Positions 36,459 to 45,704 of a stretch of DNA of 64,000 nt are shown here, piece by piece. A program made the position numbers and the translations under genes. Source of the stretch: Pseudomonas sp. MYb185 (GTDB taxonomy: Bacteria > Pseudomonadota > Gammaproteobacteria > Pseudomonadales > Pseudomonadaceae). Location of the stretch: contig NZ_PCQD01000012.1 in assembly GCF_002979975.1 (NCBI RefSeq), positions 1 through 64,000 of the forward strand. The letters run 5' to 3'. Below the pieces are notes generated by a model. The model was given only the letters and a program-made list of their open reading frames with translations. It was not told the DNA's origin and made no database searches. Within the stretch, counting starts at the first letter, position 1. Each line of letters opens with the position of its first letter.

Positions 36459-37374
36459 GAGTCATTCCGGTGTCCTGTTGCCGAGCGTCTGATTGGTATC
36501 GGGCTGCGGCTTCCTGAATGCGTAGCACTCTGTCGCGCTCGCGCTCCAGTTCCCGCTCCAGCTCTTCTTCGCTGGGTAGCTCGGTGAGGTATCTTGAGGC
36601 GAACAGCTGCTTGCCTTCACTCAGTACCGAGTATTTGGCGACGGTGTTGCTGCGCTCGCTGCACAGAATCAGGCCGATGGTCGGGTTGTCGTCGGCGCGG
36701 CGCCTCTGTTCTTCGTACATGCGTACATACATGTCCATTTGCCCAGTTCCAGCAGGAACTGCTGCAGATTGCTGATGACGGCCTGCTCCAGATCGGTTTC
36801 CTGGTAGGTCCTGTCCTGCAGGTTGAGAAAGTCGAGGATGTAGGGATCGCGCAGAAACTCCCTGGGGTCTTCCAGCAGGGAGGCGGTTTTCTGCTGTGCT
36901 TCCTGCTCAACGGCGACCTTGTCTTTGCTGGCCAGCAGGCGCTCGTAATAGAGTACGCCGATCTGGCGCTCCAGGGCGCGCACGCTCCAGTTTTGCTGTG
37001 CGGCTTCCTCTGCGTACCATTGCCTGGCACGAGCGTTTTCAATACGCATCAAACAGCGGTAATGCGACCAGCTCAATTCGAGACACAGTGTGTCTCGAAT
37101 TGGAAAGGTCAGATAAACTGACGCATTTTCCTCAGGTTGGTAGCATCAAAGCCCTTGCCAAACTCGTCTTGCAAGCGCCTGGCCAGCGTCTCCAGTTGCC
37201 GCTTTCCATACTCCGCCCGCTCCCGCCCCCGCTGTTCTTCTTCAACAATCAGACGGCCAATATATAGGCTTGTACCATTTGCTGATTGACCACCTGACGG
37301 AGCTGATGTCGCGCCTGCTGGATAACATCGGCAATGGAAGTGTACAGGGTGTCTGCCAGGTTCTGATTACTCAT
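36436..37374 (-). pseudogene. Decayed DUF1016 (YhcG-type PDDEXK nuclease) gene
   Basis: Read from the ATG at 37374 (MSNQNLADTLYTSIADVIQQARHQLRQ), the family sequence is recovered only by changing frame. There is a 4-base loss near 37262 (QAYI then a stop; GRLIVEEEQRGRERAEYGK continues in another frame). A one-base loss near 37111 follows RQF, and LTFPIRDTLCLELSWSHYR resumes in a third frame. A deletion near 36740 joins LELGK directly to MDMYVRMYEEQ and removes about 40 residues that include the nuclease core. The intact family partners restriction systems. Three independent lesions mean the gene is dead. Confidence 0.85.
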
Positions 37375-37417
37375 GAATGACCTCCTGTCTCATGAAAGAT
37401 TTGGGCACCGCCAACAC

Positions 37418-38251
37418 TCAGCCGCTGACCAATACCTGCATCAACTCGACTCGCAACTGTGCACCATTCTGGTCATTGACGCGGTGCCCAGTATTGGCGA
37501 CTTTGCCCACCGCCGGGATATCGATGCCGGCATAACGTGCGTAGCGGCCCTTCTGCGTACCGTAATGCAGCAGATTGGCGGCGATCACCAGGTCCACGTA
37601 GTCGGGCTGTGGATTACCGGTCTCGCGCAGGATGGACTCATGCCAGCGAGCCATTTGCACCAGCTCGTCGGACATCTGCCAGTGACGCAGCAGCATGGCA
37701 CCCACATGGGGATGCAGCATCAACTCGAATTGCAGCCGTTCCAGCGAGCTCAACTCCGGCTGGCGTTGCAAGAGCTCGCGCAATGGCAGCTTGCCGATAT
37801 CGTGCAGCAGTCCACCCAGGGCAGCCAGTTCAGCATCAAGATGAGGAAAGGGCTCTGCCAGGCAGTGGCACAGAGCGCTGATATGCACACCCCCAGCCAC
37901 AAATCCCCGCAGCCGCTCCCTATTACCACCCGCGCTCTGCATGGTCTGCAGTACCGCCAATTGCGTAACCAGGGAGCGCACCAGGTTCATCCCCAGACAG
38001 GCGACCGCCTGCTTCAGGGAGGCGATGGGTACACCTCGCCGTAGCAATGAGCTATTTGCCACCTTCATCACGCGTGCAGCAATACCTGCATCCCGCGCGA
38101 TCTCCCGCTCCAGCTCGGCAAAGGTGGTACTGTCCATGGTGGTGAGCGTGCGCACCCGTAATGCCACCTCCGGCAGGGAAGGCAGAATCAACCTATTGGC
38201 CGCGACCTCCGACTCCAGCAGCCTGAAGATATGCCTGGCACGCTCTTTCAC
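37418..38251 (-). CDS. HDOD domain protein
   Basis: A 277-residue HDOD protein (MKERARHIFRLLESEVAANRLILPSLPEVALRVRTL). The HD-like core keeps GGLLHDIGKLPL and a downstream HPHVGAMLLRHW, but the HDOD domain usually lacks phosphodiesterase activity and acts in signal transduction, often with c-di-GMP or stress pathways. The family pattern SSLLRRGVPIASLKQAVACLGMNLVRSLV is clear. It is a stand-alone gene. Confidence 0.88.
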   Translation of the reverse strand: MKERARHIFRLLESEVAANRLILPSLPEVALRVRTLTTMDSTTFAELEREIARDAGIAARVMKVANSSLLRRGVPIASLKQAVACLGMNLVRSLVTQLAVLQTMQSAGGNRERLRGFVAGGVHISALCHCLAEPFPHLDAELAALGGLLHDIGKLPLRELLQRQPELSSLERLQFELMLHPHVGAMLLRHWQMSDELVQMARWHESILRETGNPQPDYVDLVIAANLLHYGTQKGRYARYAGIDIPAVGKVANTGHRVNDQNGAQLRVELMQVLVSG

Positions 38252-38347
38252 CTTGAACTGTCCTTTTCATTGTTCAGAGCTCCAGGTTGGCACTCTGCGG
38301 AACGCAATGGCCCGCGGCCTATCATTGCACCACGCCTGCTCGTGCGA

Positions 38348-38563
38348 CTATCGCAATAGGCGCTGGGTCAGACGATGGGCCACCGGCCCAAAGGCGAAGG
38401 CGACCAGGGCTGCCACTGGCCAGGCGGTGATGAAGGCATGCATCCATTGCAGGAAATAGTCATCCTGCCATCCCAGGTTGGTCCATGTCACCCAGGCGGT
38501 CATCAGGAAACACAGCAAGAGCGACATGATGAGCGCAAACACACAGCGGTAACGTGCGTTCAT
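38348..38563 (-). CDS. DUF2798 small membrane protein
   Basis: A 71-residue protein with two predicted membrane helices (YRCVFALIMSLLLCFLMTAWVTW and FLQWMHAFITAWPVAALVAFAFGPVAHRL), matching DUF2798. GGAACT precedes its ATG, which overlaps the stop of the monooxygenase gene by ATGA, so the two are translationally coupled. The function is unknown. Confidence 0.8.
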   Translation of the reverse strand: MNARYRCVFALIMSLLLCFLMTAWVTWTNLGWQDDYFLQWMHAFITAWPVAALVAFAFGPVAHRLTQRLLR

Positions 38564-38859
38564 AGTTCCTTTCTCAGCAGGGCCGTCAACTCGGTGATTT
38601 CGACAACCTCGGTCAGTTCCTGCGCGAGATACTCCCGGGTATGCCTGTAGGCGTGATGCGCTTCCAGCCCGGCCTTTCCTTCCCAGCACTCCCACAGGAT
38701 GAAGTCACCGCTACGCTGACTATCCTCGAATGCGCTGAACAGATGGCAAGCAGGCTCCTTGCGGGTTACGGTTGCCAGCTCTGCCAGTTTTCGCCTTGTC
38801 TCATCCAGACGCTGGGTATCGGTTGCCCGGATCCGGGCACTCAAGTAGTACACGCTCAT
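38560..38859 (-). CDS. Antibiotic biosynthesis monooxygenase (ABM/YgiN-like)
   Basis: A 99-residue ferredoxin-fold protein (SVYYLSARIRATDTQRLDETRRKLAELATVTRKEPACHLFSAFED...FILWECWEGKAGLEAHHAYRHTREYL). This is the ABM pattern, typical of small quinol monooxygenases and related enzymes. It is divergent from a LysR gene across 91 bp and coupled to the DUF2798 gene; the LysR protein is its likely regulator. Confidence 0.87.
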   Translation of the reverse strand: MSVYYLSARIRATDTQRLDETRRKLAELATVTRKEPACHLFSAFEDSQRSGDFILWECWEGKAGLEAHHAYRHTREYLAQELTEVVEITELTALLRKEL

Positions 38860-38950
38860 GGTTATCTCCTTTTGGAAGCAGACAGGCTACCAATAAGATA
38901 AATTTGCAAGTAGAGTCATTTTTCGAATCTTATTTCTCGTATATGCAAAC

Positions 38951-39865
38951 ATGCTCGATGCTCTACATCTGTTCATTGCGGCCGTGGAAGAAGGTAGTGT
39001 GACCGCTGCCGCCCAACGCACCGGGCTGACGATTGCAACGGCATCGCGCCGTCTGAACGCCCTGGAACAACAACTGGGCTGCCGTCTTCTGCATCGTTCG
39101 AGCCGCGGCCTGACACTCACTCGGGAAGGCCGTGCCTATTTCGATGAGTGCAGCGGGCACGTGCGCGCACTCAACCATAGGCTCGACAACCTCAGCGCCG
39201 CACTACACAGCCTTGCCGGACCGCTTAAGATATTGGCACCCACCAATTTCGCCACCGGCCCACTGGATAGTTTCTGGTCAGACTTCATTGCACGCTACCC
39301 AGACATCGAACTCACCGTTGAGATGAACAACGATGTTGACGATCTGCTGCACGCCCAGGCCGATCTGGCCATTCGCATCGGCCCGCAGCCGGACTCAGCA
39401 CTGGTTCAGCGCTATCTGGGGGCCATTCCCACCGTGCTGGTTGCCAGTCCCTCCTTGCCTGACCTTGCTACCTTGCAGACACCTGGGGACATCCAGCGCC
39501 ATACCACGGTGACCAGTCGCGCCATCGCAGATTGGCACCTAACCAGCAACGCGAATGAGCAGGCGACGATACGCATACAGCATAAATATGTGGTCAATGA
39601 TCTGGCGCTGGTGGCCACCTTGGTACGGGCTGGCGCCGGGTTGGCATTACTGCCGTTAAGTCAGATCTGGGACGACCTGACCACCGGGAAACTGATCAGG
39701 GTTCTACCGCAATGGGCTGGACAACGTCGCGACATCTACCTGATACGCCCACATCGCTTGTCGTCATCGGCACGGGCACAGGTATTCATGGAGTGTTTAG
39801 CCGCTTTTCTACCGGCCCAGCCGTGGTTTGAAAATACTTCTCAGGCTAGCCGCCACCCGAGATAG
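38951..39865 (+). CDS. LysR family transcriptional regulator
   Basis: A 304-residue LysR-type regulator with the N-terminal winged HTH (LDALHLFIAAVEEGSVTAAAQRTGLTIATASRRLNALEQQLGCRLLHRSSRGLTLTREG) and a periplasmic-binding-like effector domain (about 90-290). No clear Shine-Dalgarno sequence precedes the ATG. It is divergent from the ABM-DUF2798 pair, the normal arrangement for a LysR target. The AT-rich intergenic region (38860-38950) carries both promoters. Confidence 0.92.
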   Translation: MLDALHLFIAAVEEGSVTAAAQRTGLTIATASRRLNALEQQLGCRLLHRSSRGLTLTREGRAYFDECSGHVRALNHRLDNLSAALHSLAGPLKILAPTNFATGPLDSFWSDFIARYPDIELTVEMNNDVDDLLHAQADLAIRIGPQPDSALVQRYLGAIPTVLVASPSLPDLATLQTPGDIQRHTTVTSRAIADWHLTSNANEQATIRIQHKYVVNDLALVATLVRAGAGLALLPLSQIWDDLTTGKLIRVLPQWAGQRRDIYLIRPHRLSSSARAQVFMECLAAFLPAQPWFENTSQASRHPR

Positions 39866-39885
39866 GCCTCGTTGGCGGCGGCTGA

Positions 39886-40647
39886 TCATCGACCGTCTGC
39901 ACTACCGTGACGTCTGAGCAGCCCCGGTGTGCTGCCCCAGTGACGGCGGAAGGCATGGGTCAGTGCGCTCTGGCTGGAGAAGCCGACCTGTTCCGCAATG
40001 CAGCCCAGACCCAGGCGGGTATGCAGTAACAGTTCACGGGCACGTTCCAGACGGGCCTGTAGCACATAGTTCGCAGGTGTCCTGCCCGTCGCCTGGCGGA
40101 ATATCTGATGAAAGTGACCGGTACTGACACAGGCCACCTGTGCCAACTCCGCCACCGTCAATGGCGCAGCAAGATGCTGCTGGATATAGGTCTCCAGCTG
40201 AACCAGGTCCAGTCGCTGCCTGGGCGAGGGAAGGCGCTGCACTTGATGAAACAGGCGTTGATACAGGCTGGAAACAATAACCTGCGCCATGCCCTCTGCC
40301 GCCAATGCAGACTCCTGCCACAGGTTTTCTTCCTGATCGACAAAGCTCAGCAACAGGCGCAGGCTGGCATCGGCAGTAAAGTAGCGCGGTCGATCAAACA
40401 ACCGCTCCAGCTCCGGCATGGAAGGATTGTAATGGTCAAGCACCACATGGCGATTGTCCCCCTTGCCTTCATAGAAGTGCACTTCACCCGCCGGCACCAG
40501 ACAGCCATGCATGGCATCCACCCGGCCACCGTGACCGGCAATCTCGAACTCGGCCTGACCGGACAGGGCAATCACCATCTGATGCCAGGGGTGGTCATGG
40601 TGCATGCCGCTGGTCGGCAGCGTGCAGTGACGGATTCTGGCCTGCAT
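39886..40647 (-). CDS. pruR: AraC family regulator of proline catabolism (PruR-like)
   Basis: A 253-residue AraC-type activator: an N-terminal cupin sensor (1 to about 130, MHHDHPWHQMVIALSGQAEFEIAGHGG) and two C-terminal HTH motifs (TVAELAQVACVSTGHFHQIFRQATGRTPANYV and GCIAEQVGFSSQSALTHAFRRHWGSTPG). It is divergent from putA, as pruR (PA0780) is in P. aeruginosa, where it activates putAP in response to proline. AAGGAG lies 6 nt before the ATG at 40647; the longer frame to 40668 contains that SD sequence and is rejected. Confidence 0.85.
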   Translation of the reverse strand: MQARIRHCTLPTSGMHHDHPWHQMVIALSGQAEFEIAGHGGRVDAMHGCLVPAGEVHFYEGKGDNRHVVLDHYNPSMPELERLFDRPRYFTADASLRLLLSFVDQEENLWQESALAAEGMAQVIVSSLYQRLFHQVQRLPSPRQRLDLVQLETYIQQHLAAPLTVAELAQVACVSTGHFHQIFRQATGRTPANYVLQARLERARELLLHTRLGLGCIAEQVGFSSQSALTHAFRRHWGSTPGLLRRHGSADGR

Positions 40648-40753
40648 ACCCAGCTCCTTTTCCCCCAAAGTCTGTAACGGTCAACTATAGTGAGATATGA
40701 CACATTTTGACACCATCAACCCCAGTGAGGCGCTCCGAGGTTTCCGAGCCTGA

Positions 40754-40765
40754 AACAAAAACAAC
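40754..40765 (+). promoter_or_regulatory. CA-rich motif in the putA leader
   Basis: AACAAAAACAAC fits the AANAANAA repeat bound by Hfq/Crc in Pseudomonas carbon catabolite repression. It is about 75 nt upstream of the putA start, farther than usual, and lies in the pruR-putA divergent region, so it may instead be ordinary promoter DNA. Confidence 0.35.
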
Positions 40766-40839
40766 TGAGCTCTGATCAAGACAGCGTTTGCCTCTTCCCG
40801 CCACACTGCTGATCAAAATCAAAAATGCCAAGGTGCACC

Positions 40840-43800
40840 ATGCCTCTACCTCACCCGCTGCATGATCAGAACAGGCAACAACACGGCGCAGCTGACGACC
40901 TGCTGCATCCCGATCTGGAACACCAGAGCCTGCAGCAACTGGCTCGGCAGATCAGCCAGCATTACATGGTGGATGAAAACACCTTGATGCCTGAGCTCAT
41001 CCAGTTGCTGGATCACCAGCCAGAGCATATTCAACGGCTGCATGAGCGCACCGCAGAGCTTGTTGAGCGGGTACGCAGCCAGGGCGATGCCATAGACAGC
41101 CTGGATCAACTGTTGCAGCAGTACAGTCTCGACACCCAGGAAGGCGTGCTGTTGATGTGCCTGGCGGAAGCACTGCTGCGTGTTCCTGATTCCCGCACCG
41201 CGGAAGCCCTGATTCGCGACAAGTTGTCCGTCGCTGACTGGAAAAGCCACCTGGGACAAAGTGATTCGCTGTTGGTCAACGCCTCTACCTGGGGGCTGAT
41301 ACTGACCAAGCGGGTGGTGAAGATGGACCCGCGCCATGATCAGCCTGTCCCCGTATTCAATCGTTTGATCAGCCGTCTGGGCGAGCCGGTCGTGCGTCAG
41401 GTGATGTCCCACGCGATGAAACTGATGGGACATCAGTTCGTGCTCGGTCGCACCCTGCCGGAAGCCCTCGCCAATGGCAAACCCCTGTTCAAGCAGGGCT
41501 ACACCTATTCCTTCGATATGCTCGGCGAAGCGGCATGCACCCACCAGGATGCCCAACGTTATTTCTCCGCCTACCTGGATGCCATCGAGCGTGTTGGCCA
41601 GGCCGGCACCAAGGTCACGGCTGCGGCCCCTGCGCCCTCCATTTCGATCAAGCTGTCGGCCTTGCACCCACGCTACGAGCGCAGCCAGCGTGACAGGGTA
41701 CTCAAGGAGCTCGGCAACACGCTGGGCCTGCTTGTGACCCGTGCCCGAGAGCTGGATGTAGCGATCACCCTGGATGCCGAAGAGGCGGATCGGCTTGAAC
41801 TCTCGCTGGAGGTGCTGGAGCAGGTCTATCGTCAGCAGGCCAAGGGCTGGGGCAAGCTGGGCCTGGTGGTACAGGCCTACTCCAAGCGTGCACTGCCGGT
41901 ATTGCATTGGCTGACCCGCCTGGCAACCGAACAGGGTGACGAGATTCCCGTTCGCCTGGTCAAGGGTGCCTACTGGGATACTGAGATCAAGCAGGCGCAG
42001 ATAGAAGGGCTCGCCGACTACCCGGTTTATACACGCAAAGCCAACACCGATATTGCCTATCTCGCCTGCGCTCGCTATCTGCTCTCGGACCTCACCCGTG
42101 GCCGACTGTTTCCCCAGTTTGCGACCCACAATGCCCACACGCTGGTCTGCCTGCTGGACATGGCAGGAGACAGGCCCATCGAGTTCCAGCGGCTGCATGG
42201 CATGGGTGAAGCCTTGTACAAGCAGGCCTTGCAGCTTGCCCCGGCGGGCAGCTACTGCCGCATCTATGCACCGGTAGGGGCGCACAAGGACTTGTTGCCC
42301 TACCTGGTACGCCGCCTGCTGGAAAACGGAGCCAACTCTTCATTTGTACATCAACTGGTCGATGAGCGCGTTCCCGTGGCGCAACTCTGTCGCCACCCTC
42401 TGGAAGTCCTCAGCGGCAAGGCGGCCTATCGCAACACCAGCATCCCGCTGCCCCATGACCTCTACGGACCGGAACGGCCGAACTCCAAAGGGGTGAACCT
42501 GCTGATCAATAGCCAGCTTGATCCTCTGCTCCAGGCCATGCGGTCCTGGGATCAACATCAGTGGCAAGGCCGGCCCCTGCTGGCTCAGGCGGCTGATACC
42601 GACGCGGGGCCAAGCCGGAGCGTAATCAGCCCCTTTGATCGCCGCCAGCAGGTTGGGCAGATCGAATGGACCACGGCCGAGCAGGTGCAACGTGCGCTGG
42701 ACGCCGCCGCGCTCGCCTTCCCGCGCTGGAATGCCGTTGCGGTGACGGAGCGCGCCGCCAAACTACGGCGCCTGGCTGACCTGCTGGAAATGCACTTTGC
42801 CGAGTTGATGGCATTGTGTGCCCGTGAAGCTGGCAAGCAGCTCTCCGATGGCGTTGCCGAAATCCGCGAGGCCGTGGATTTCTGCCGCTATTACGCCCAT
42901 CAGGCCGAGCAGAAGATGGGACAACCAATCCAACTGCCAGGCCCCACCGGTGAATCCAATGAACTCTATCTCACCGGTAGAGGCGTGTTCGTTGCCATCA
43001 GCCCGTGGAACTTCCCGGTCGCCATTTTCCTGGGCCAGGTGGCTGCCGCTGTGGTTACAGGCAATACGGTACTGGCAAAACCCGCCGAGCAGACATCACT
43101 GGTGGCCCATCGTTGCATCGAGCTGATGTATGAAGCCGGCATCGAGCGGGATGTCGTGCAGCTCCTGCCCGGCTCCGGCAAGGAGCTTGGCCCCTTGCTC
43201 ACCAGTGATCCTCGCGTTGTCGGCGTGGTCTTTACCGGTTCAACCGCGACCGCCTGGCAGATCAATCTCAACCTCGCCCAGCGTCAAGGCGCCCCTCTGG
43301 CGGCACTGATTGCCGAAACCGGCGGTCAGAATGCCATGATTGTCGACTCCACCGCCCTGCCCGAGCAGGTCGTTGCCGATGTTGTGGAGTCCGCTTTTGC
43401 CAGCGCGGGACAACGCTGTTCCGCCTTGCGGGTGCTGTTCCTGCAGGAGGATATCGCTGACAAGGTGGAAGAACTGCTTGCCGGTGCCATGCAGGAATTG
43501 CAATTGGGTGATCCACGCGCTCTGGCCACCGATGTCGGCCCGGTGATCGATGCCCAGGCCAGACAGAAACTGCAGGCGCATATCGAGCAATGCCGCCAGC
43601 AGGACCGGGTACTGGCCGAAACCTCTGTACCCGACGCATGGCGAGCGAATGGCGAATTCGTGGCTCCGGTGGCCCTCAGGCTGGACCGCATTGATCAGCT
43701 GGAAGCCGAGCACTTTGGTCCGGTCCTGCACATCATTCGCTACCGCGCGACAGAAATAGACCAGGTTATCGAGAGCATCAACCGCTGCGGCTATGGCCTG

Positions 43801-44061
43801 ACGTTTGGCATCCAGAGCCGTAATGAAGGACTCGCCGCTGACATCGAACGACGAGTTCGCATAGGTAATGTGTATATCAATCGTAATATGATAGGCGCTG
43901 TTGTGGGCGTTCAGCCCTTTGGCGGTATGGGGCTCTCCGGTACAGGCCCCAAGGCTGGCGGGCCGCATTATCTGCTGCGCTTTGTCACTGAAAAAACCCG
44001 TACCATCAATACCGCGGCAATAGGCGGTAATGCCAGCCTGCTGGCGCAGGGAGATGACTGA
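40840..44061 (+). CDS. putA: PutA, proline dehydrogenase / P5C dehydrogenase
   Basis: A 1073-residue bifunctional enzyme oxidising proline to glutamate. The FAD-dependent proline dehydrogenase barrel covers about residues 80-520 (AYSKRALPVLHW, VRLVKGAYWDTEIKQAQ, ATHNAHT). The aldehyde dehydrogenase domain follows (ISPWNFPVAIFLGQ, VFTGSTATAWQIN, AETGGQNAMIVDS, catalytic Cys860 in GQRCSALRVLF). There is no N-terminal ribbon-helix-helix domain, so it does not repress itself; regulation passes to PruR. The ATG at 40840 follows AAGGTG by 4 nt; another ATG lies at 40825. Confidence 0.95.
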   Translation: MPLPHPLHDQNRQQHGAADDLLHPDLEHQSLQQLARQISQHYMVDENTLMPELIQLLDHQPEHIQRLHERTAELVERVRSQGDAIDSLDQLLQQYSLDTQEGVLLMCLAEALLRVPDSRTAEALIRDKLSVADWKSHLGQSDSLLVNASTWGLILTKRVVKMDPRHDQPVPVFNRLISRLGEPVVRQVMSHAMKLMGHQFVLGRTLPEALANGKPLFKQGYTYSFDMLGEAACTHQDAQRYFSAYLDAIERVGQAGTKVTAAAPAPSISIKLSALHPRYERSQRDRVLKELGNTLGLLVTRARELDVAITLDAEEADRLELSLEVLEQVYRQQAKGWGKLGLVVQAYSKRALPVLHWLTRLATEQGDEIPVRLVKGAYWDTEIKQAQIEGLADYPVYTRKANTDIAYLACARYLLSDLTRGRLFPQFATHNAHTLVCLLDMAGDRPIEFQRLHGMGEALYKQALQLAPAGSYCRIYAPVGAHKDLLPYLVRRLLENGANSSFVHQLVDERVPVAQLCRHPLEVLSGKAAYRNTSIPLPHDLYGPERPNSKGVNLLINSQLDPLLQAMRSWDQHQWQGRPLLAQAADTDAGPSRSVISPFDRRQQVGQIEWTTAEQVQRALDAAALAFPRWNAVAVTERAAKLRRLADLLEMHFAELMALCAREAGKQLSDGVAEIREAVDFCRYYAHQAEQKMGQPIQLPGPTGESNELYLTGRGVFVAISPWNFPVAIFLGQVAAAVVTGNTVLAKPAEQTSLVAHRCIELMYEAGIERDVVQLLPGSGKELGPLLTSDPRVVGVVFTGSTATAWQINLNLAQRQGAPLAALIAETGGQNAMIVDSTALPEQVVADVVESAFASAGQRCSALRVLFLQEDIADKVEELLAGAMQELQLGDPRALATDVGPVIDAQARQKLQAHIEQCRQQDRVLAETSVPDAWRANGEFVAPVALRLDRIDQLEAEHFGPVLHIIRYRATEIDQVIESINRCGYGLTFGIQSRNEGLAADIERRVRIGNVYINRNMIGAVVGVQPFGGMGLSGTGPKAGGPHYLLRFVTEKTRTINTAAIGGNASLLAQGDD

Positions 44062-44092
44062 TTACCTCCCCTTCCTACAAGGAGTTGTTTCA

Positions 44093-44161
44093 ATGCTGAA
44101 TAACAACAATAGCCACTGCCCCGCCTGCGGGGCTTCCCCAGAGCAGAGGGCATTCCCATGA
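44093..44161 (+). CDS. 22-aa leader ORF translationally coupled to putP
   Basis: A 22-codon frame (MLNNNNSHCPACGASPEQRAFP) with AAGGAG 8 nt before its ATG, ending in a TGA that overlaps the putP ATG as ATGA. The stretch AATAACAACAAT (44099-44110), immediately after the start, is a textbook CA motif (AANAANAA) for Hfq/Crc binding. A GCCCC/GGGGC hairpin (44118-44133) follows within the frame. Binding at the CA motif would block leader translation and, through coupling, putP. The peptide has a CPAC pair but no family that I know. Confidence 0.55.
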   Translation: MLNNNNSHCPACGASPEQRAFP

Positions 44162-45660
44162 CAGACCAGACCTATCAGTTGATCGCCATCGGCCTGTACT
44201 TCCTGACGATGCTGGGCATCGGTTACTACGCCTATTTCAAGACCACCGACCTGGACGACTACATGCTCGCCGGGCGCAAACTCTCGCCGGGCGTCGCCGC
44301 GCTGTCTGCCGGTGCGTCGGACATGTCCGGCTGGCTGCTGATGGGTCTGCCGGGAGCCATTTACGCATCGGGCCTGGTGGAAGCCTGGATCGCCATCGGC
44401 CTGACCATCGGCGCGTATCTCAACTGGCGTTTCGTGGCACCCCGGCTGCGCTCCTACACCGAGGTGTCCAACAATTCGATCACCCTGCCGAGCTTCTTCG
44501 AAAACCGTTTCAAGGACAACACCCGCCTGCTGCGGATCGCCTCCGGCATCATCATCCTGGTGTTCTTCACCTTCTATGTATCCTCCGGCATGGTCGCTGG
44601 CGGGGTATTCTTCGAAGCCTCGTTCAATACCCACTACCTGTTCGGCATGCTGCTGGTGGCCGGTATCACCCTGACCTATACCCTGTTCGGCGGTTTTCTG
44701 GGGGCCTCCCTGACCGATGTGGTGCAGGGCCTGCTGATGCTGGCTGCGCTGATCCTTGTTCCCTTGATCACCATTGTCAGCATGGGGGGTCTGGGTGAGA
44801 CGATTGACGCCATCCATGCCGCTGACGCCGCCCACAACCTGGCCAACCCGGATGATGAGCTGCGTCGCACCTCATTGCTGTTCGGCGGCAGCCTGCTGGC
44901 CATCATCTCGGCCGCGTCCTGGGGGCTTGGTTACTTCGGCCAGCCGCATATCATCGTACGCTTCATGGCCCTGCGTTCATCGGCAGATGCCAAGGCCGGC
45001 CGCCGGATCGGCATTGGCTGGATGGTCCTGGTCGCCAGCGGTGCGGTCTTCACCGGCCTGATCGGTGTTGGCTATTTCCACGCCAGCGGGCAAACCCTGG
45101 CCAACCCGGAAACCGTCTTCCTGCTGCTATCGCAGATCCTGTTCCATCCGCTTATCGCCGGCATGGTATTGGCGGCCGTGCTGGCCGCCATCATGTCCAC
45201 GGTTTCCTCCCAGTTGATCGTCTGCTCGTCAGCGCTGGTCGAAGATTTGTACAAGATCTTTGGCAAGGATCTGTCGGCGCTGCAGCAGGTCCGCCTGGGA
45301 CGTCTGGGTGTACTGGTAGTCGCGGTGGTAGCCGCCCTGCTGGCCATCGATCCGCGCTCCAATATCCTCGGGCTGGTCGCCTTTGCCTGGGCGGGATTCG
45401 GCGCCGCCTTCGGCCCGATCATCCTGCTGTCGCTGTTCTGGCGCAAGCTCACCGCGATGGGGGCTCTGGCCGGGATGATCGCAGGTGCGGTGGTCGTGGG
45501 TTTCTGGGGCTATATTCCCAGCCTGCAGGCGCTGATGTACGAGATCGTGCCCGGTTTCCTGGCCTGCGCCCTGGTCGCCGTGGTCGTTTCCCTGCTGATG
45601 GGGCACCGCCACAACGAAGAGGTCCAGCAGGAGTTCAGCACCATGGAATCGCATCACTGA
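44158..45660 (+). CDS. putP: Sodium/proline symporter PutP
   Basis: A 500-residue SSS-family symporter with about 13 helices. The N-terminal segment DYMLAGRKLSPGVAALSAGASDMSGWLLMGLPGAIYASG contains the Na+-site residues, and TLFGGFLGASLTDVVQGLLM and GYFGQPHIIVRFMALRS are family signatures. It supplies proline to PutA, whose gene is 96 bp upstream. The region between the two carries the coupled leader ORF. The start overlaps the leader stop. Confidence 0.95.
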   Translation: MTDQTYQLIAIGLYFLTMLGIGYYAYFKTTDLDDYMLAGRKLSPGVAALSAGASDMSGWLLMGLPGAIYASGLVEAWIAIGLTIGAYLNWRFVAPRLRSYTEVSNNSITLPSFFENRFKDNTRLLRIASGIIILVFFTFYVSSGMVAGGVFFEASFNTHYLFGMLLVAGITLTYTLFGGFLGASLTDVVQGLLMLAALILVPLITIVSMGGLGETIDAIHAADAAHNLANPDDELRRTSLLFGGSLLAIISAASWGLGYFGQPHIIVRFMALRSSADAKAGRRIGIGWMVLVASGAVFTGLIGVGYFHASGQTLANPETVFLLLSQILFHPLIAGMVLAAVLAAIMSTVSSQLIVCSSALVEDLYKIFGKDLSALQQVRLGRLGVLVVAVVAALLAIDPRSNILGLVAFAWAGFGAAFGPIILLSLFWRKLTAMGALAGMIAGAVVVGFWGYIPSLQALMYEIVPGFLACALVAVVVSLLMGHRHNEEVQQEFSTMESHH

Positions 45661-45684
45661 CACACCAGCTACCTTCGCAAACGG

Positions 45685-45704
45685 CGGCACCCAGGCGGGT
45701 GCCG
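45685..45704. terminator. Hairpin between putP and EamA genes
   Basis: An 8-bp stem CGGCACCC/GGGTGCCG with an AGGC loop lies between convergent stops. There is no T-run, so it may act as a boundary element rather than a strong terminator. Confidence 0.5.
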
